NCBI GenBank assembly: GCA_964400355.1 | Contig: CAYNTO010000005.1 | Location: 62,001 to 126,000 of the forward strand | Source of the DNA: JACKAL01 sp964400355 | GTDB lineage: Bacteria > Bdellovibrionota > Bdellovibrionia > Bdellovibrionales > JAGQZY01 | Direction of reading: 5' to 3' | DNA length: 64,000 nt | In this document: positions 27,554-36,544 of the stretch, piece by piece | How positions within the stretch are numbered: the first letter of the stretch is position 1 | How the letters are laid out: each line of letters starts with the position of its first letter | Made by a program: the position numbers and the translations under genes | Notes under the pieces: generated by a model | Told to the model about the DNA's origin: nothing | The model's database searches: none | The model's input: the letters and a program-made list of their open reading frames with translations, nothing else

Positions 27554-29563
27554 ATGAGAATTATTGTTACTGGAATGCTCCTCGCTGGTCTGATTGCAGG
27601 CTGTGCGGGCTCCAAACACGGTGGTTCAGTGAGCCGCGACGCTTTAATGAAAGGCTCGCCTGTTCCTGAAAAACGTGAGTTCCCCCTAAGCCAAAAGATC
27701 ACCCCCTGCGAAGACTTCCACGCTTACGTGTGCTCCGAAGTGGAAAACAATTTTAAGCTTCCAGCCGATCGCGAACGCTGGACGTTCTCGTTTACTGACA
27801 ATGCCGAGCGCTTACTCCACGGTAAAAAACAATTCTTTCAAAAGATCGATAGCTACAAGCCACGCTCGGAACGCGATCAGCAGTTCAAAGACGTTTACGT
27901 TGCCTGCATGAATGACAAAGCGGCAAGTGACGAAGAACGCAATATGGTGGCGACAGAAACGCAAAAGATTCTTGGCTTAAAAAATTGGGAAGAACTCGCC
28001 CAGCTCTCTCAAGAGCGCATGGATCAAGGCCGCGTGTCTTTTGTGGACTTCTTCGCGGAAGCCAATAAAGAAAATCCACTTAAAAACGATGCATTTTTAA
28101 TTGCCGATGCTCGCTCGCTCCCTGAGCGCAGCTATTACAGTAAAAAAGATTTGATGAGCGATTTCCAAGCTCTTCTCACGGATTTTTTCAAAACTGTGAA
28201 CGTCGACAATCCGGAAAAACGTGCCAAGTGGGTTGTGGACTTCGAAACGGCTCTCGCTAAAAAATATCCACTTCCTAAAGAAGTGCGCGAGCGCTTTACG
28301 CAAAAACGCGATATCAAAAAGTCTGCTTATATTAAAAAATACGCAAACCTTAAGCCACAGCGTTTTCTGGATCGTTTACCAAAGGACACTGTACTCGTAG
28401 ATCTGGTTCCCGAATCCGGTGCTTTCATCAACGATGCGATTAAAAAAATGCCGCTCGACCAAATGAAAAGCGTTCTCTTGTACCACACACTTGTGGACTA
28501 CCTCGACGACGCCTATCCGGAGTTCTTTAATAAACGCTTCCAGTTCACTCACAAATACTTGGGTGGCCCCGCTCAGCGCCCGGTGCGCCAAGAGCGTTGT
28601 ACGAAGGCCGTAATGGCCATGTTCGGCATGGAGATCGATTACGAGCTGATGAACATTCTATTCCCAAATTTTCCACAGGACAAAGTTGTGGAAGTGGGCG
28701 AAAAAGTTCGCCAGTCGATCATCGATGGATTGCAAAAGAACACGTGGCTTGAAAAATCCACCAAAGAAGAAGCCGTTAAAAAGATCACTTCGGCAAAACT
28801 CTATCTTGTAAAACCACAGTCCGATAAAGACTGGGATTTTGTGACCGTGCAAAAGTACAGCCCTACCGCTCCCCATGAGAACTACGTAAAGTACAAACAC
28901 GCCAAGATCGAAAAAATGATCAAGGAACTGAGCGAAGAGCGCAATCCATCGCGCTGGGAATACATGTCGCCGCTTGTGGTGAACGCCTACTACAGCCCAC
29001 CAGACAACAAATTTGTGCTACCAATGGGTATTCTTCAGTTCCCGTTCTTTGATGGCGACAGTCTCGAGCTTGAGAACATCGCGGCCATCGGCACGGTCGT
29101 TGGCCATGAACTCGGTCACGGTATCGACGATCAGGGTTCACAGTACGACTACTCCGGCAAAGTGCGCCAGTGGTTCACGAAAAAAGATCTTAAAACTTTT
29201 GAAGCTCGTGGCAAAAAGTTTATCGATCAGTTTAATAAAATCGGTCACGATGGCAAACTCACTCTGGGTGAGAACATCGGCGATCACGTAGGTATTACTT
29301 TTGCGTACAATGCCGCATTTCCAGATGCCTCAAAGGTTTCTGCTGACGATAAGAAGAAGTTCTTTGTCGCTTACGCCAGAATGTGGTGCAACGTTGCCAC
29401 TCCATCGTATCGCGAAAAGCAGCTAAAAACGGATCCGCACTCTTTGGGTAAAGAGCGTATCAACCAACAAGTGATCCACATTGATGGCTTCTACGACGCT
29501 TATGCCTGCAAAGCAGGTAACAAGATGTTTGTAGACGCCAAAGATCGCGTCCGCGTTTGGTAA
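27554..29563 (+). CDS. M13 (neprilysin/PepO-like) metallopeptidase lipoprotein
   Basis: 669 aa from ATG 27554, with AAAGGAG upstream. Lipoprotein signal with lipobox LIAGC (Cys17). The M13 N-terminal signature CEDFHAYVC follows at about residue 50, the long helical domain to about 460, and the zinc site VVGHELGHG (His518, Glu519, His522) with GENIGD (Glu573 third ligand, Asp577). The family cleaves short peptides. Length is typical. The protein should be lipid-anchored facing the periplasm or cell surface. The downstream ABC ATPase gene overlaps its stop. Confidence 0.94.
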   Translation: MRIIVTGMLLAGLIAGCAGSKHGGSVSRDALMKGSPVPEKREFPLSQKITPCEDFHAYVCSEVENNFKLPADRERWTFSFTDNAERLLHGKKQFFQKIDSYKPRSERDQQFKDVYVACMNDKAASDEERNMVATETQKILGLKNWEELAQLSQERMDQGRVSFVDFFAEANKENPLKNDAFLIADARSLPERSYYSKKDLMSDFQALLTDFFKTVNVDNPEKRAKWVVDFETALAKKYPLPKEVRERFTQKRDIKKSAYIKKYANLKPQRFLDRLPKDTVLVDLVPESGAFINDAIKKMPLDQMKSVLLYHTLVDYLDDAYPEFFNKRFQFTHKYLGGPAQRPVRQERCTKAVMAMFGMEIDYELMNILFPNFPQDKVVEVGEKVRQSIIDGLQKNTWLEKSTKEEAVKKITSAKLYLVKPQSDKDWDFVTVQKYSPTAPHENYVKYKHAKIEKMIKELSEERNPSRWEYMSPLVVNAYYSPPDNKFVLPMGILQFPFFDGDSLELENIAAIGTVVGHELGHGIDDQGSQYDYSGKVRQWFTKKDLKTFEARGKKFIDQFNKIGHDGKLTLGENIGDHVGITFAYNAAFPDASKVSADDKKKFFVAYARMWCNVATPSYREKQLKTDPHSLGKERINQQVIHIDGFYDAYACKAGNKMFVDAKDRVRVW

Positions 29564-30414
29564 AAGCCATAGAGATAAAGGCTCTGTCGAAAAGTTACGG
29601 AGCCTTTCAAGCTGTAAATAACCTCTCCTTTGTTTTAAACAAAGGAGAGACTCTTGGACTGCTGGGCACAAACGGCGCCGGCAAAACCACAACCATTAAA
29701 ATTTTGACGGGACAATTGCTAGCAAACAGCGGTTCCGTGAGCGTTTTTGGCCTGGATCCTTCGCGCAATCCCAAAGACGTACATAACGTGATAGGCTACA
29801 TCCCTGATAAACAATCCACATACGACGAACTCCCAGTGTACCAGAACATCGATTTTTTTCGCCGTCTGCACGGCTTATCACGAGAGCGCACACCTCAGCT
29901 CATTGAGATGTTTCATCTCCAGGAAAAGGCCAAAGTTAAAGTAAAAAAGTTATCCCGTGGATTGCGCCAACGCGTGCTTATCGCCCGCTCTATCGTACAC
30001 CAACCGCAACTTTTAATTTTGGATGAACCGACAATCGGTTTAGATCCATCCTCGGCAAACGATATTCTGGTGTATTTAGAATCTCTAAAAGCCCAGGGAG
30101 TGACGATTTTAATCACCACACACCTGATGAATGAGGTGGACCGGCTGTGCGACCAGATCGTCTTTCTGGATCACGGCAAAAAAATTGCGGAAGGCACTCC
30201 CTTTGATCTCAAGATGCGCTACAAAAATGACACCCTGAAAGTGGTGCGCCGGGACGGCGAGCGCGTGATTACGGACATGTCCCCAATAAGTGAAGACATT
30301 TTTGAATTACTCAAGGGGTTGCACACCCGCCGCGAACTTCTGCAGGTGCAATCCCATTCACCCACTCTCGATGAGGTGTTCATAAACATTCTAAGGGAGA
30401 AAAGTGAGCGTTAA
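29557..30414 (+). CDS. ABC transporter ATP-binding protein
   Basis: 285 aa. TTG at 29557 overlaps the M13 stop by 7 nt; it has no clear ribosome site, but no better start exists before the conserved first strand. Walker A GTNGAGKTT (37-45), signature LSRGLRQRV (132-140), Walker B LLILDEPTIGLDP, switch His in ITTHLMNEV. The C-terminal extension to 285 is typical of exporter ATPases of the DrrA/NatA/GldA type. It works with the permease at 30404. Substrate unknown; the overlap with a lipoprotein peptidase suggests the three act together. Confidence 0.93.
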   Translation: MVKAIEIKALSKSYGAFQAVNNLSFVLNKGETLGLLGTNGAGKTTTIKILTGQLLANSGSVSVFGLDPSRNPKDVHNVIGYIPDKQSTYDELPVYQNIDFFRRLHGLSRERTPQLIEMFHLQEKAKVKVKKLSRGLRQRVLIARSIVHQPQLLILDEPTIGLDPSSANDILVYLESLKAQGVTILITTHLMNEVDRLCDQIVFLDHGKKIAEGTPFDLKMRYKNDTLKVVRRDGERVITDMSPISEDIFELLKGLHTRRELLQVQSHSPTLDEVFINILREKSER

Positions 30415-31651
30415 ACGCATCTTCGCTGTATTTTATAAAGACGTCATGTGGGCTATGTTCAATCAAAAGCTACTGGCGTTGATCCTGTTGCCACCGGGAA
30501 TGTCTGTTTTTTTTCAGCTGATGGCTAAAGGGGCTTTCATTGGCTTTTCATTGTCACTCATGTACGCCATGATTGGCTGCTTTCTAACAAGCTACTTGAT
30601 CATCGAGGAAAAGCGCATTGAAAGTCTAAAAAATATTCTTATCACACCCTTGAAGCCCAGCGAACTGGCGCTAGGGAAGACGTCATTTCCTATCCTTATT
30701 TGCTTTATTTTTTCTTTTCTCGCTTTTGCTTTGGCGGGCAAACTCTCCATGCTGTTCGAACCAGCCCTGCTGATCGCAGTGTTATTGATGAGTGTCGTGG
30801 TGTGCCTGCTAGGCCTGTACCTGGGGCTGTTCGTCAAAAATGAGCAGGAACTAGGTATTGCTGGGCCGGTTTTTATTCTTATGTTCATGTTAGGAACAAT
30901 CAACGCGAAAACGTCAGGGCTCAATTCTGCGGGCTTTTTTCCAGAGTTTCACCTCGTTCATCTGGTCGACAACTACACGGTGCTGAGCATGCAGCAAATT
31001 TACCTTCATCTCGCGTTTCTCGTGGCGGAAGTCGCCACTGTACTCTTTGCGCTTACTGTTTATCTGCGGTTTTTCTTTTCGAGTGATGCGGATTCTATGC
31101 GCATCAATTTGCAATCGGTCCTCGCTCTAGTGCCACTGATTTTGTATATCGTTGCATCGGGTACGACGTCTAAACAGTTTCGCATCGCCACTGCTGGAGC
31201 CGGTAATCTCGCCTCCGTGCACTCCTTAAAAGTTAGAGCAACTGAAATCGTGCTCCGCTACGATACCCACAAGTGGGAACTGATGCGTCTGAAAAACGAC
31301 GACATGGACAGCGTCCAATTGAAGTCACTCGACAACATAACCATGATTTTGAGTGCCAGTGTTCGCCAATTGCAAAACGATGAACTGACAGAGGAAAAAC
31401 GCAATGAAAAAGCAAACCTGTACAACACTGTTTATCTCCACCGTGAGGTCTCAACAGGAGACGCAGCAGGGTTTGAACGTCAGGTGGTGGTGACGAACAC
31501 TGAGTATCGAACCGTCTACAAAAGAATTTGCGGAGAACAAATCATACTTTTGGGATTCCAACACCCCTTTATTGCGAAAGAGTATGCCGCCTATAATGCA
31601 GAACTTTTAAAGCTAATAAAATCGGCAAAAACTATTTGCCCCGAGTCCTAG
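30404..31651 (+). CDS. ABC-2-type permease with extra C-terminal domain
   Basis: 415 aa from GTG 30404 (AAGGGAG upstream), overlapping the ATPase gene by 11 nt. About six membrane helices in the first 225 residues, with the ABC-2 layout (coupling region KRIESLKNILITPLKPSE). A further hydrophobic segment near 240-255 (SVLALVPLILYIVASG) is followed by a soluble region of about 160 residues, probably in the periplasm. ABC-2 subunits of this kind are usually about 230-260 aa, so the C-terminal domain is an addition of unknown role. Confidence 0.85.
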   Translation: MSVKRIFAVFYKDVMWAMFNQKLLALILLPPGMSVFFQLMAKGAFIGFSLSLMYAMIGCFLTSYLIIEEKRIESLKNILITPLKPSELALGKTSFPILICFIFSFLAFALAGKLSMLFEPALLIAVLLMSVVVCLLGLYLGLFVKNEQELGIAGPVFILMFMLGTINAKTSGLNSAGFFPEFHLVHLVDNYTVLSMQQIYLHLAFLVAEVATVLFALTVYLRFFFSSDADSMRINLQSVLALVPLILYIVASGTTSKQFRIATAGAGNLASVHSLKVRATEIVLRYDTHKWELMRLKNDDMDSVQLKSLDNITMILSASVRQLQNDELTEEKRNEKANLYNTVYLHREVSTGDAAGFERQVVVTNTEYRTVYKRICGEQIILLGFQHPFIAKEYAAYNAELLKLIKSAKTICPES

Positions 31652-31656
31652 CTCGG
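31641..31656. other. overlapping convergent stop codons inside a small hairpin
   Basis: The permease stop TAG (plus) and the exporter stop TAG (minus) share the tetranucleotide CTAG at 31648-31651. It sits in an inverted repeat CCGAG-TCCTAG-CTCGG. Confidence 0.7.
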
Positions 31657-32904
31657 AATCGGTAAATTCTTGATAGAATTATAAAACCGAAATGGCATGC
31701 GCGCGGTCAGGAGTCCGAACGTGATGGAACCTGCGGTGAGCGCCACTTGATAAGCAATTGCACCCCTACCTGAATCGGCCAGTAAATTGTAAAATGAAGA
31801 TAGCGCCAATAGACCCGGCACCAATGAAATGATGCCAGTGGTTGAGAAGACCTGGCTCGGCCACTTGTAAAGACGCGAAAGCCCCAAACTCACGAGTCCC
31901 ACCATGAGCGACGCCGAAAAGGACGCCAGCACGAACATGTGCGGGTCGCGAAACTGATCGAGCACCAGCACGCTTGCCACACCACACAACATGGCGCCCG
32001 GAATCGCGCGTGGTGGAATGTGAAAAAAGATACAGAACGACAGGACCATCACCATCCGGCAGAAAAACTGAAACCAGTAACTATCAATGAATGCAGCATG
32101 CGTCTGGGTGAGCACAAACGCCGTCTGATCCAATCCCATCGAAATACCAATGTTTTCGATCAGAATGTACGCCACACCCATGGCAATAAGAATCAACGCC
32201 GACTTCACCATCTTTACCGTGCCCGACACAAAGTTGTGTTCGGCGATATCGCTCACTGCGGAAGTGAGCGTGAGACCAGGCACCACAAGAAGGATGGTAC
32301 CGATCACGAACATCGCGACTGGCACCTCAAACACCGAGGATAAAATGGCCGAGATGATGAATGACACAAAACAACCGATAAAATCGTTGAACACACCGCT
32401 AAATTTGAGTTTGCGGGCGAGCGGGCGATTGAGCAGATATACAAGCGCTGTAATAAGGCCACTGGTAATGGCTCCAGGAAAGTGTCCAAACTTGGGGTAA
32501 CTTGCCACAAAACCAATCAAGAATGCCGAGAGTATAACGAGCGCCGATTTGTATTTGCGCGATTTAAATGTATCGAGACGCGTGCGCGCCTCGTTGACAC
32601 TTATACGTGCCTGGCTCAAGTCCTCGAGGAGAGAATCATAAAAGAGCATGTCCGTAAAATTTGTTTCATGCGATGTGATGCGCTCCATGGACATAAAATA
32701 ATTTTGACCATCGCGCGTGTAAACAAACATAGCAGTTGGCGTTCCATAAACATCGCATTCATATCCGAGTGCTTTGCCGGCTTGGGCGATTTTTTCTTCC
32801 AATCGCGAGGTCGGTCCACCGGCCGCCATGTACCGCTTACCACACTGCCCTGTTAATTGAAGAAAATCGCTGACAAATGCCGACATCTCAATAGTTTGAA
32901 GCAA
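31648..32904 (-). CDS. threonine/serine exporter, ThrE-type (YjjP-YjjB fusion)
   Basis: 418 aa. The N-terminal half matches the YjjP/DUF1212 part (GGPTSRLEEKIAQAGKALG, then YGTPTAMFVYT, about 30-70) with membrane helices from about 120. The C-terminal half (about 270-410) matches YjjB/DUF3815. The fused form is the ThrE type, which exports threonine and serine across the inner membrane using ion gradients. The start may be ATG 32904 or the ATG six codons in (MSAFVSDF). It is convergent with the ABC permease and stands alone. Confidence 0.85.
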   Translation of the reverse strand: MLQTIEMSAFVSDFLQLTGQCGKRYMAAGGPTSRLEEKIAQAGKALGYECDVYGTPTAMFVYTRDGQNYFMSMERITSHETNFTDMLFYDSLLEDLSQARISVNEARTRLDTFKSRKYKSALVILSAFLIGFVASYPKFGHFPGAITSGLITALVYLLNRPLARKLKFSGVFNDFIGCFVSFIISAILSSVFEVPVAMFVIGTILLVVPGLTLTSAVSDIAEHNFVSGTVKMVKSALILIAMGVAYILIENIGISMGLDQTAFVLTQTHAAFIDSYWFQFFCRMVMVLSFCIFFHIPPRAIPGAMLCGVASVLVLDQFRDPHMFVLASFSASLMVGLVSLGLSRLYKWPSQVFSTTGIISLVPGLLALSSFYNLLADSGRGAIAYQVALTAGSITFGLLTARMPFRFYNSIKNLPIPS

Positions 32905-32976
32905 AGCATATAGGAAGTCAAAGTGCCCACGGTTTTGAAACGGTTACCTTAGGACTTTTTATACGGGATCGACAAA

Positions 32977-34407
32977 TTAGTTTTTGTTTGTGGCACGCGG
33001 GAAGGTGCAAACGAAAGTGGTTCCTGATCCTGGCAAGCTGTCCACCTCTACTCGCCCGCCCATTCTCAGCATGGCGTTTTTAACAATAGACAGTCCCAAA
33101 CCCGTACCACCGCTGGAAGAGATCACTTTACCTTGATTCACGCGATAGAAGCGTTCGAAGACACGACTGAGATGGTCTTCACTAATTCCGGCGCCATTGT
33201 CGCGCACCTTCAGCACAGTGGCTGCATCGTGAGATTCCCATATAACTTCTATTTGTGACCTCTCATCACAATACTTAATGGCATTTTCGATCAAATTCGA
33301 AAGCACTTGGCCAAGCATAATTCGATGCGCTCGAACGGATTTCACGGAGTAGCGCGCGATGAGCGTTTGGTGCTTACCGCTTGCGAGCGCGCGCAGTTCA
33401 CGCAAAACATCGTCAGTGATCTCTTCGGTGCTGATCTCTTCGCTCAACGCTTGCTCTGGCTCGTCCAATTTCGAAAGCGTGAGTAAGTCGATCACCAGAT
33501 CGTTCAATCGATTCACGTTGCGCTCCACCACCTCTAACTTAGGCTCAATCGAATTGTAATCTTTGGTCTTTACATCCTGGACCAACGAGTCCACATAACC
33601 CTTTATGGACGTCAGTGGGGTCTTGAGTTCATGAGAGGCGTTAGCCACAAAGTCTATTCGCACCTCCTCGATACGCTTAGAATCGGTGATATCGTGAAAA
33701 ACCGCGATCACACCTGAGAAGGCGTCTTTGTCGTTATTTAACACCGGTGCCACGATCACGTCAAAAATGTGGGTATCTGATAAAGCGTGAGGCCGAGTCT
33801 GTATTTGCAGACGACGTGGTTGTCGGAATTCGATCACCTCATCAAATGCCAGAGTGAGTTTTGGCGCTCGAAACACCTCATCCAAGTAGAGCGACGTGAT
33901 GCGCTCGTCGTATTCTTTACCGAGCATGAGCGCGATGGGACCGTTGTAGTACTTCACACGTTTTTGAATATCAGTGGCGATAACACCGTCGGATACGGCG
34001 CCTGCAAGAGTTTCGATCTCGAGCTCGCGGGAAGTATTGCTCTCCTTAAATTTTTTAAGTTCTCGGAAAATCTTATTGAGTGTTACCTCAAACTCATACC
34101 ACTCGCCGTAATCCTGAATCATGTCATTGTCGGACTCCCAGGAACGACGATACTGCCCACGTTTGATGGCCTTGGCTTTCTCGAGCAGACGCCCAAACGG
34201 CAAAATTGCAATAAAGAAATGAACCGATGTGATCGATAGACCAATAAGAGATACGATGAATGTCACCGGCAGTAGTGGCAAGTGAAAGTGTTGCACTAGA
34301 AACCAATCGAGCGAAGGCAGCACAACTAAAAAAAGTACGAGTTGCACCAGCACTACCTGCTTGAAGAGTTTTTTAGGGAAATAACGAATTCCCGAATTAA
34401 ACTTCAT
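32977..34407 (-). CDS. phoR: PhoR-type phosphate sensor histidine kinase
   Basis: 476 aa from ATG 34407, which overlaps the phoB stop by 11 nt; a longer frame upstream inside phoB is not used. Two membrane helices (about 15-38 and 45-70), a HAMP-like linker with LPFGRLLEKAKAIKRGQYRR, a PAS domain (about 130-240, ETLAGAVSDGVIATD), HisKA with His259 (ANASHELKTPLTSIKGYV), and an ATPase domain with NLIENAIKYC, DNGAGI and GTGLGLSIV. The extracytoplasmic loop is too short to bind a ligand, as usual for PhoR, which senses through PhoU and the Pst system. Confidence 0.93.
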   Translation of the reverse strand: MKFNSGIRYFPKKLFKQVVLVQLVLFLVVLPSLDWFLVQHFHLPLLPVTFIVSLIGLSITSVHFFIAILPFGRLLEKAKAIKRGQYRRSWESDNDMIQDYGEWYEFEVTLNKIFRELKKFKESNTSRELEIETLAGAVSDGVIATDIQKRVKYYNGPIALMLGKEYDERITSLYLDEVFRAPKLTLAFDEVIEFRQPRRLQIQTRPHALSDTHIFDVIVAPVLNNDKDAFSGVIAVFHDITDSKRIEEVRIDFVANASHELKTPLTSIKGYVDSLVQDVKTKDYNSIEPKLEVVERNVNRLNDLVIDLLTLSKLDEPEQALSEEISTEEITDDVLRELRALASGKHQTLIARYSVKSVRAHRIMLGQVLSNLIENAIKYCDERSQIEVIWESHDAATVLKVRDNGAGISEDHLSRVFERFYRVNQGKVISSSGGTGLGLSIVKNAMLRMGGRVEVDSLPGSGTTFVCTFPRATNKN

Positions 34408-35128
34408 TTTCGCTAATCCTATATCCCACGCCACGAATGGTTTCGATAAGATCACCCGAAGCACCCAATTTTTTGCGCAGGCCAAACACATGGGTGTCCA
34501 CTGTGCGGCCAATGACACTCACGCCTTCGCCCTGCACTTCGCTAATAAGACGCTCACGGGTAAGAACCCGTCCACTGTTTTGCACCATCGTCGCCAGCAG
34601 CTTAAACTCAGAAGGCGTCAATTCGATCGCTACGCCATCCACCTTCACTTCGTAGGTTTTCAATGAGAGACTAATCCCCCCTAACCGAAACTCCTCCTGC
34701 ACAGTAACACCAGCAGGCGCCGTTGCGGTCTGTGATGTTGCCTTCTTGTGGCGGCGCAAGAGCGCATTCACACGGGCCCACAACACGTTGTTCTCGAAGG
34801 GTTTCACCATATAGTCATCCGCTCCAGCCTCCAAGCCCTCGACAATGTTTTCGGGTTCGGCCTTCGCAGTGAGCATGAGAATACCCACGTCCTTACCGTT
34901 TTCCATGCCGCGAGCCACCTTGGCCACCTGCACGCCCGTCACACCGGGCAGCATCCAATCGAGAATGATCAAATCAAAGGGCGTATCTTTGAGCATCAGC
35001 AGACCCTCTTCTCCATTCGCAGCCGTCGCCACATCGAACCCCCGACCTTTGAGATTGAATTGAAGGAGATCACGAATGTCTTTTTCATCCTCAACGATCA
35101 GTATCTTGCCCGTGTATTGCAGATTCAT
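34397..35128 (-). CDS. phoB: PhoB-type response regulator (OmpR family)
   Basis: 243 aa. Receiver domain (1-122) with acidic pair at 13-14 (VEDE), phospho-acceptor Asp57 (ILDWMLPG), and Lys in MVKPFENN. Winged-helix DNA-binding domain from about 140 with the OmpR-family ending RTVDTHVFGLRKKLG and IRGVGYRI. Start ATG 35128 overlaps the phoU stop (ATGA). It should control the phosphate-starvation regulon; no clear Pho-box was identified in this window. Confidence 0.94.
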   Translation of the reverse strand: MNLQYTGKILIVEDEKDIRDLLQFNLKGRGFDVATAANGEEGLLMLKDTPFDLIILDWMLPGVTGVQVAKVARGMENGKDVGILMLTAKAEPENIVEGLEAGADDYMVKPFENNVLWARVNALLRRHKKATSQTATAPAGVTVQEEFRLGGISLSLKTYEVKVDGVAIELTPSEFKLLATMVQNSGRVLTRERLISEVQGEGVSVIGRTVDTHVFGLRKKLGASGDLIETIRGVGYRISENEV

Positions 35129-35838
35129 AAGTTCTCCTTATTGAGTTGAGCGCCTGTCGATGCGATGCCACCATGGCGAATATCAGAACCGGTGAGATAA
35201 AAAATAACCTCTTCGGCGATATTGGTAACGTGATCGGCCAATCGCTCAAAATTACGTACAACATTTAAAAGAGCCATCGATGACGATCGATCGACCATGG
35301 GCTCCGATAAACCAGAAATCAATTGCTTGCTGATACGGTTGCGGAACTCATCCACGGTATCATCAAGTTTTAAAAGTGAATTTGCTTTTTCCAGATCTTT
35401 ATCCATAAACGCATCAAACCCAATGCGGGTCATACGTGTCACAGTGCTTGCCATGTGCTTGATCTCGGAAACCAGCAAACTGGGAGCCCCTGATAGATAC
35501 TCCTGAATAAAATAGGCGTTGTTATAGATGAGATCGCCCATGCGCTCAAGATCCACGTTCATTTTTATAATCGCTATAATCAATCGAAGATCGGTGGCTA
35601 CTGGCGATTGGCATGCCAAAAGCCGAAAACACATGTAGTCGATTTTTTTGTGCAGCATATTCACTTCTTCTTCGATGCGATGGACGTCTTTAAATAAACT
35701 GCTATCGCGAGTCATCAGCGCTTTCACCGAAAAATCGACAGACTCCTCTATATATCCCGCCATCGTCAGCACTAAGGAGCGCAACTCATGAATGTCTTTA
35801 TCGATCTTCAGCGGACGTCCGCGTAAAATATTAGACAT
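35125..35838 (-). CDS. phoU: PhoU phosphate-signalling protein
   Basis: 237 aa from ATG 35838 (GGAGAGTG just upstream), eight bases inside the end of the preceding ABC-like gene. Two PhoU repeats of three helices each, with the family's metal-binding acidic patches (DLRLIIAIIKMNVDLERMGD and NVVRNFERLADHVTNIAEE). PhoU mediates between the Pst transporter and PhoR, keeping the kinase off when phosphate is plentiful. It lies between the degenerate Pst-like genes and phoB/phoR. Confidence 0.94.
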   Translation of the reverse strand: MSNILRGRPLKIDKDIHELRSLVLTMAGYIEESVDFSVKALMTRDSSLFKDVHRIEEEVNMLHKKIDYMCFRLLACQSPVATDLRLIIAIIKMNVDLERMGDLIYNNAYFIQEYLSGAPSLLVSEIKHMASTVTRMTRIGFDAFMDKDLEKANSLLKLDDTVDEFRNRISKQLISGLSEPMVDRSSSMALLNVVRNFERLADHVTNIAEEVIFYLTGSDIRHGGIASTGAQLNKENL

Positions 35839-36544
35839 ACACTCTCCGTGAAACATACATCTCCGTCTCGATTTCTTTCGGAGTGGTAAAGAAGCTTTCG
35901 CAGGGGCCACACTCAACCATGCGGCCCTGTTTTAAAAATAAAATCTGATCCGCCACTCTCGCCACCTGTTCCAGATCATTGCTCACCCAAATGATCCCCA
36001 AACCGTCCTGTCGAATACTATCAACGATCGCCTCAAAACGGGCTTGATCATCCGTATCCAAATTGACCGTTGGTCGATAGAGAGCGAGCACCTTTGGTTC
36101 CAGCAACAGCGATCGTGCCAGGTTGAGCCGAATCTGCTCGAAGAGCTTGAGCTTTTCCACTTTAACGTGCAACCGCGTTTTCACCTCGGACCAAAGATCC
36201 ACTCGCTTAAGGACGTCTTCGATCTCCTCGGCCAAATGGGTCTGTGAGCCTATGCCACGCATCCTTGCAATGAGCGTGAGATTTTCAAACACTGTAAATT
36301 CATCTATGGCCGGGTAGGCTCGCGACATCATGCCCATGTTCACGCTGGGCTCTTTCACCAGTTCCCCACTGAGCTTACCGCGATGAATCCCGAGTAGGGT
36401 CTTTAACAGCAAACCTTTGCCAGAACCTGTTGGCCCAATCACGCAAAGGATTTCTTTTTGATGCAGTGTAAAGGAAACCCCTTCAATGAGCTTTTTTTCG
36501 TCTCTAACCAGAGTGTAATCGCGCACCTCAATGAGCTTTTTCAT
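35831..36544 (-). CDS. degenerate PstB-like ABC ATPase (probable pseudo-ATPase)
   Basis: 237 aa, length and position as for PstB. Conserved fold landmarks remain, but every catalytic motif is altered. Walker A is GPTGSGKG (37-44), with Gly in place of Ser/Thr after the Lys. The Q-loop Gln is not found (MGMMSRAYPAI). The LSGGQ signature is LKLFEQ. Walker B reads VLALYRPTVNLD, with Tyr156-Arg157 where Asp-Glu should be. The H-loop is WVSNDLEQ with Asn189 for His. The frame is intact and overlaps both neighbours by 4-8 nt, so it is a maintained gene, not a decayed one. It probably binds nucleotide weakly or not at all and is more likely a signalling partner of PhoU than a transporter motor. Confidence 0.85.
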   Translation of the reverse strand: MKKLIEVRDYTLVRDEKKLIEGVSFTLHQKEILCVIGPTGSGKGLLLKTLLGIHRGKLSGELVKEPSVNMGMMSRAYPAIDEFTVFENLTLIARMRGIGSQTHLAEEIEDVLKRVDLWSEVKTRLHVKVEKLKLFEQIRLNLARSLLLEPKVLALYRPTVNLDTDDQARFEAIVDSIRQDGLGIIWVSNDLEQVARVADQILFLKQGRMVECGPCESFFTTPKEIETEMYVSRRVYV

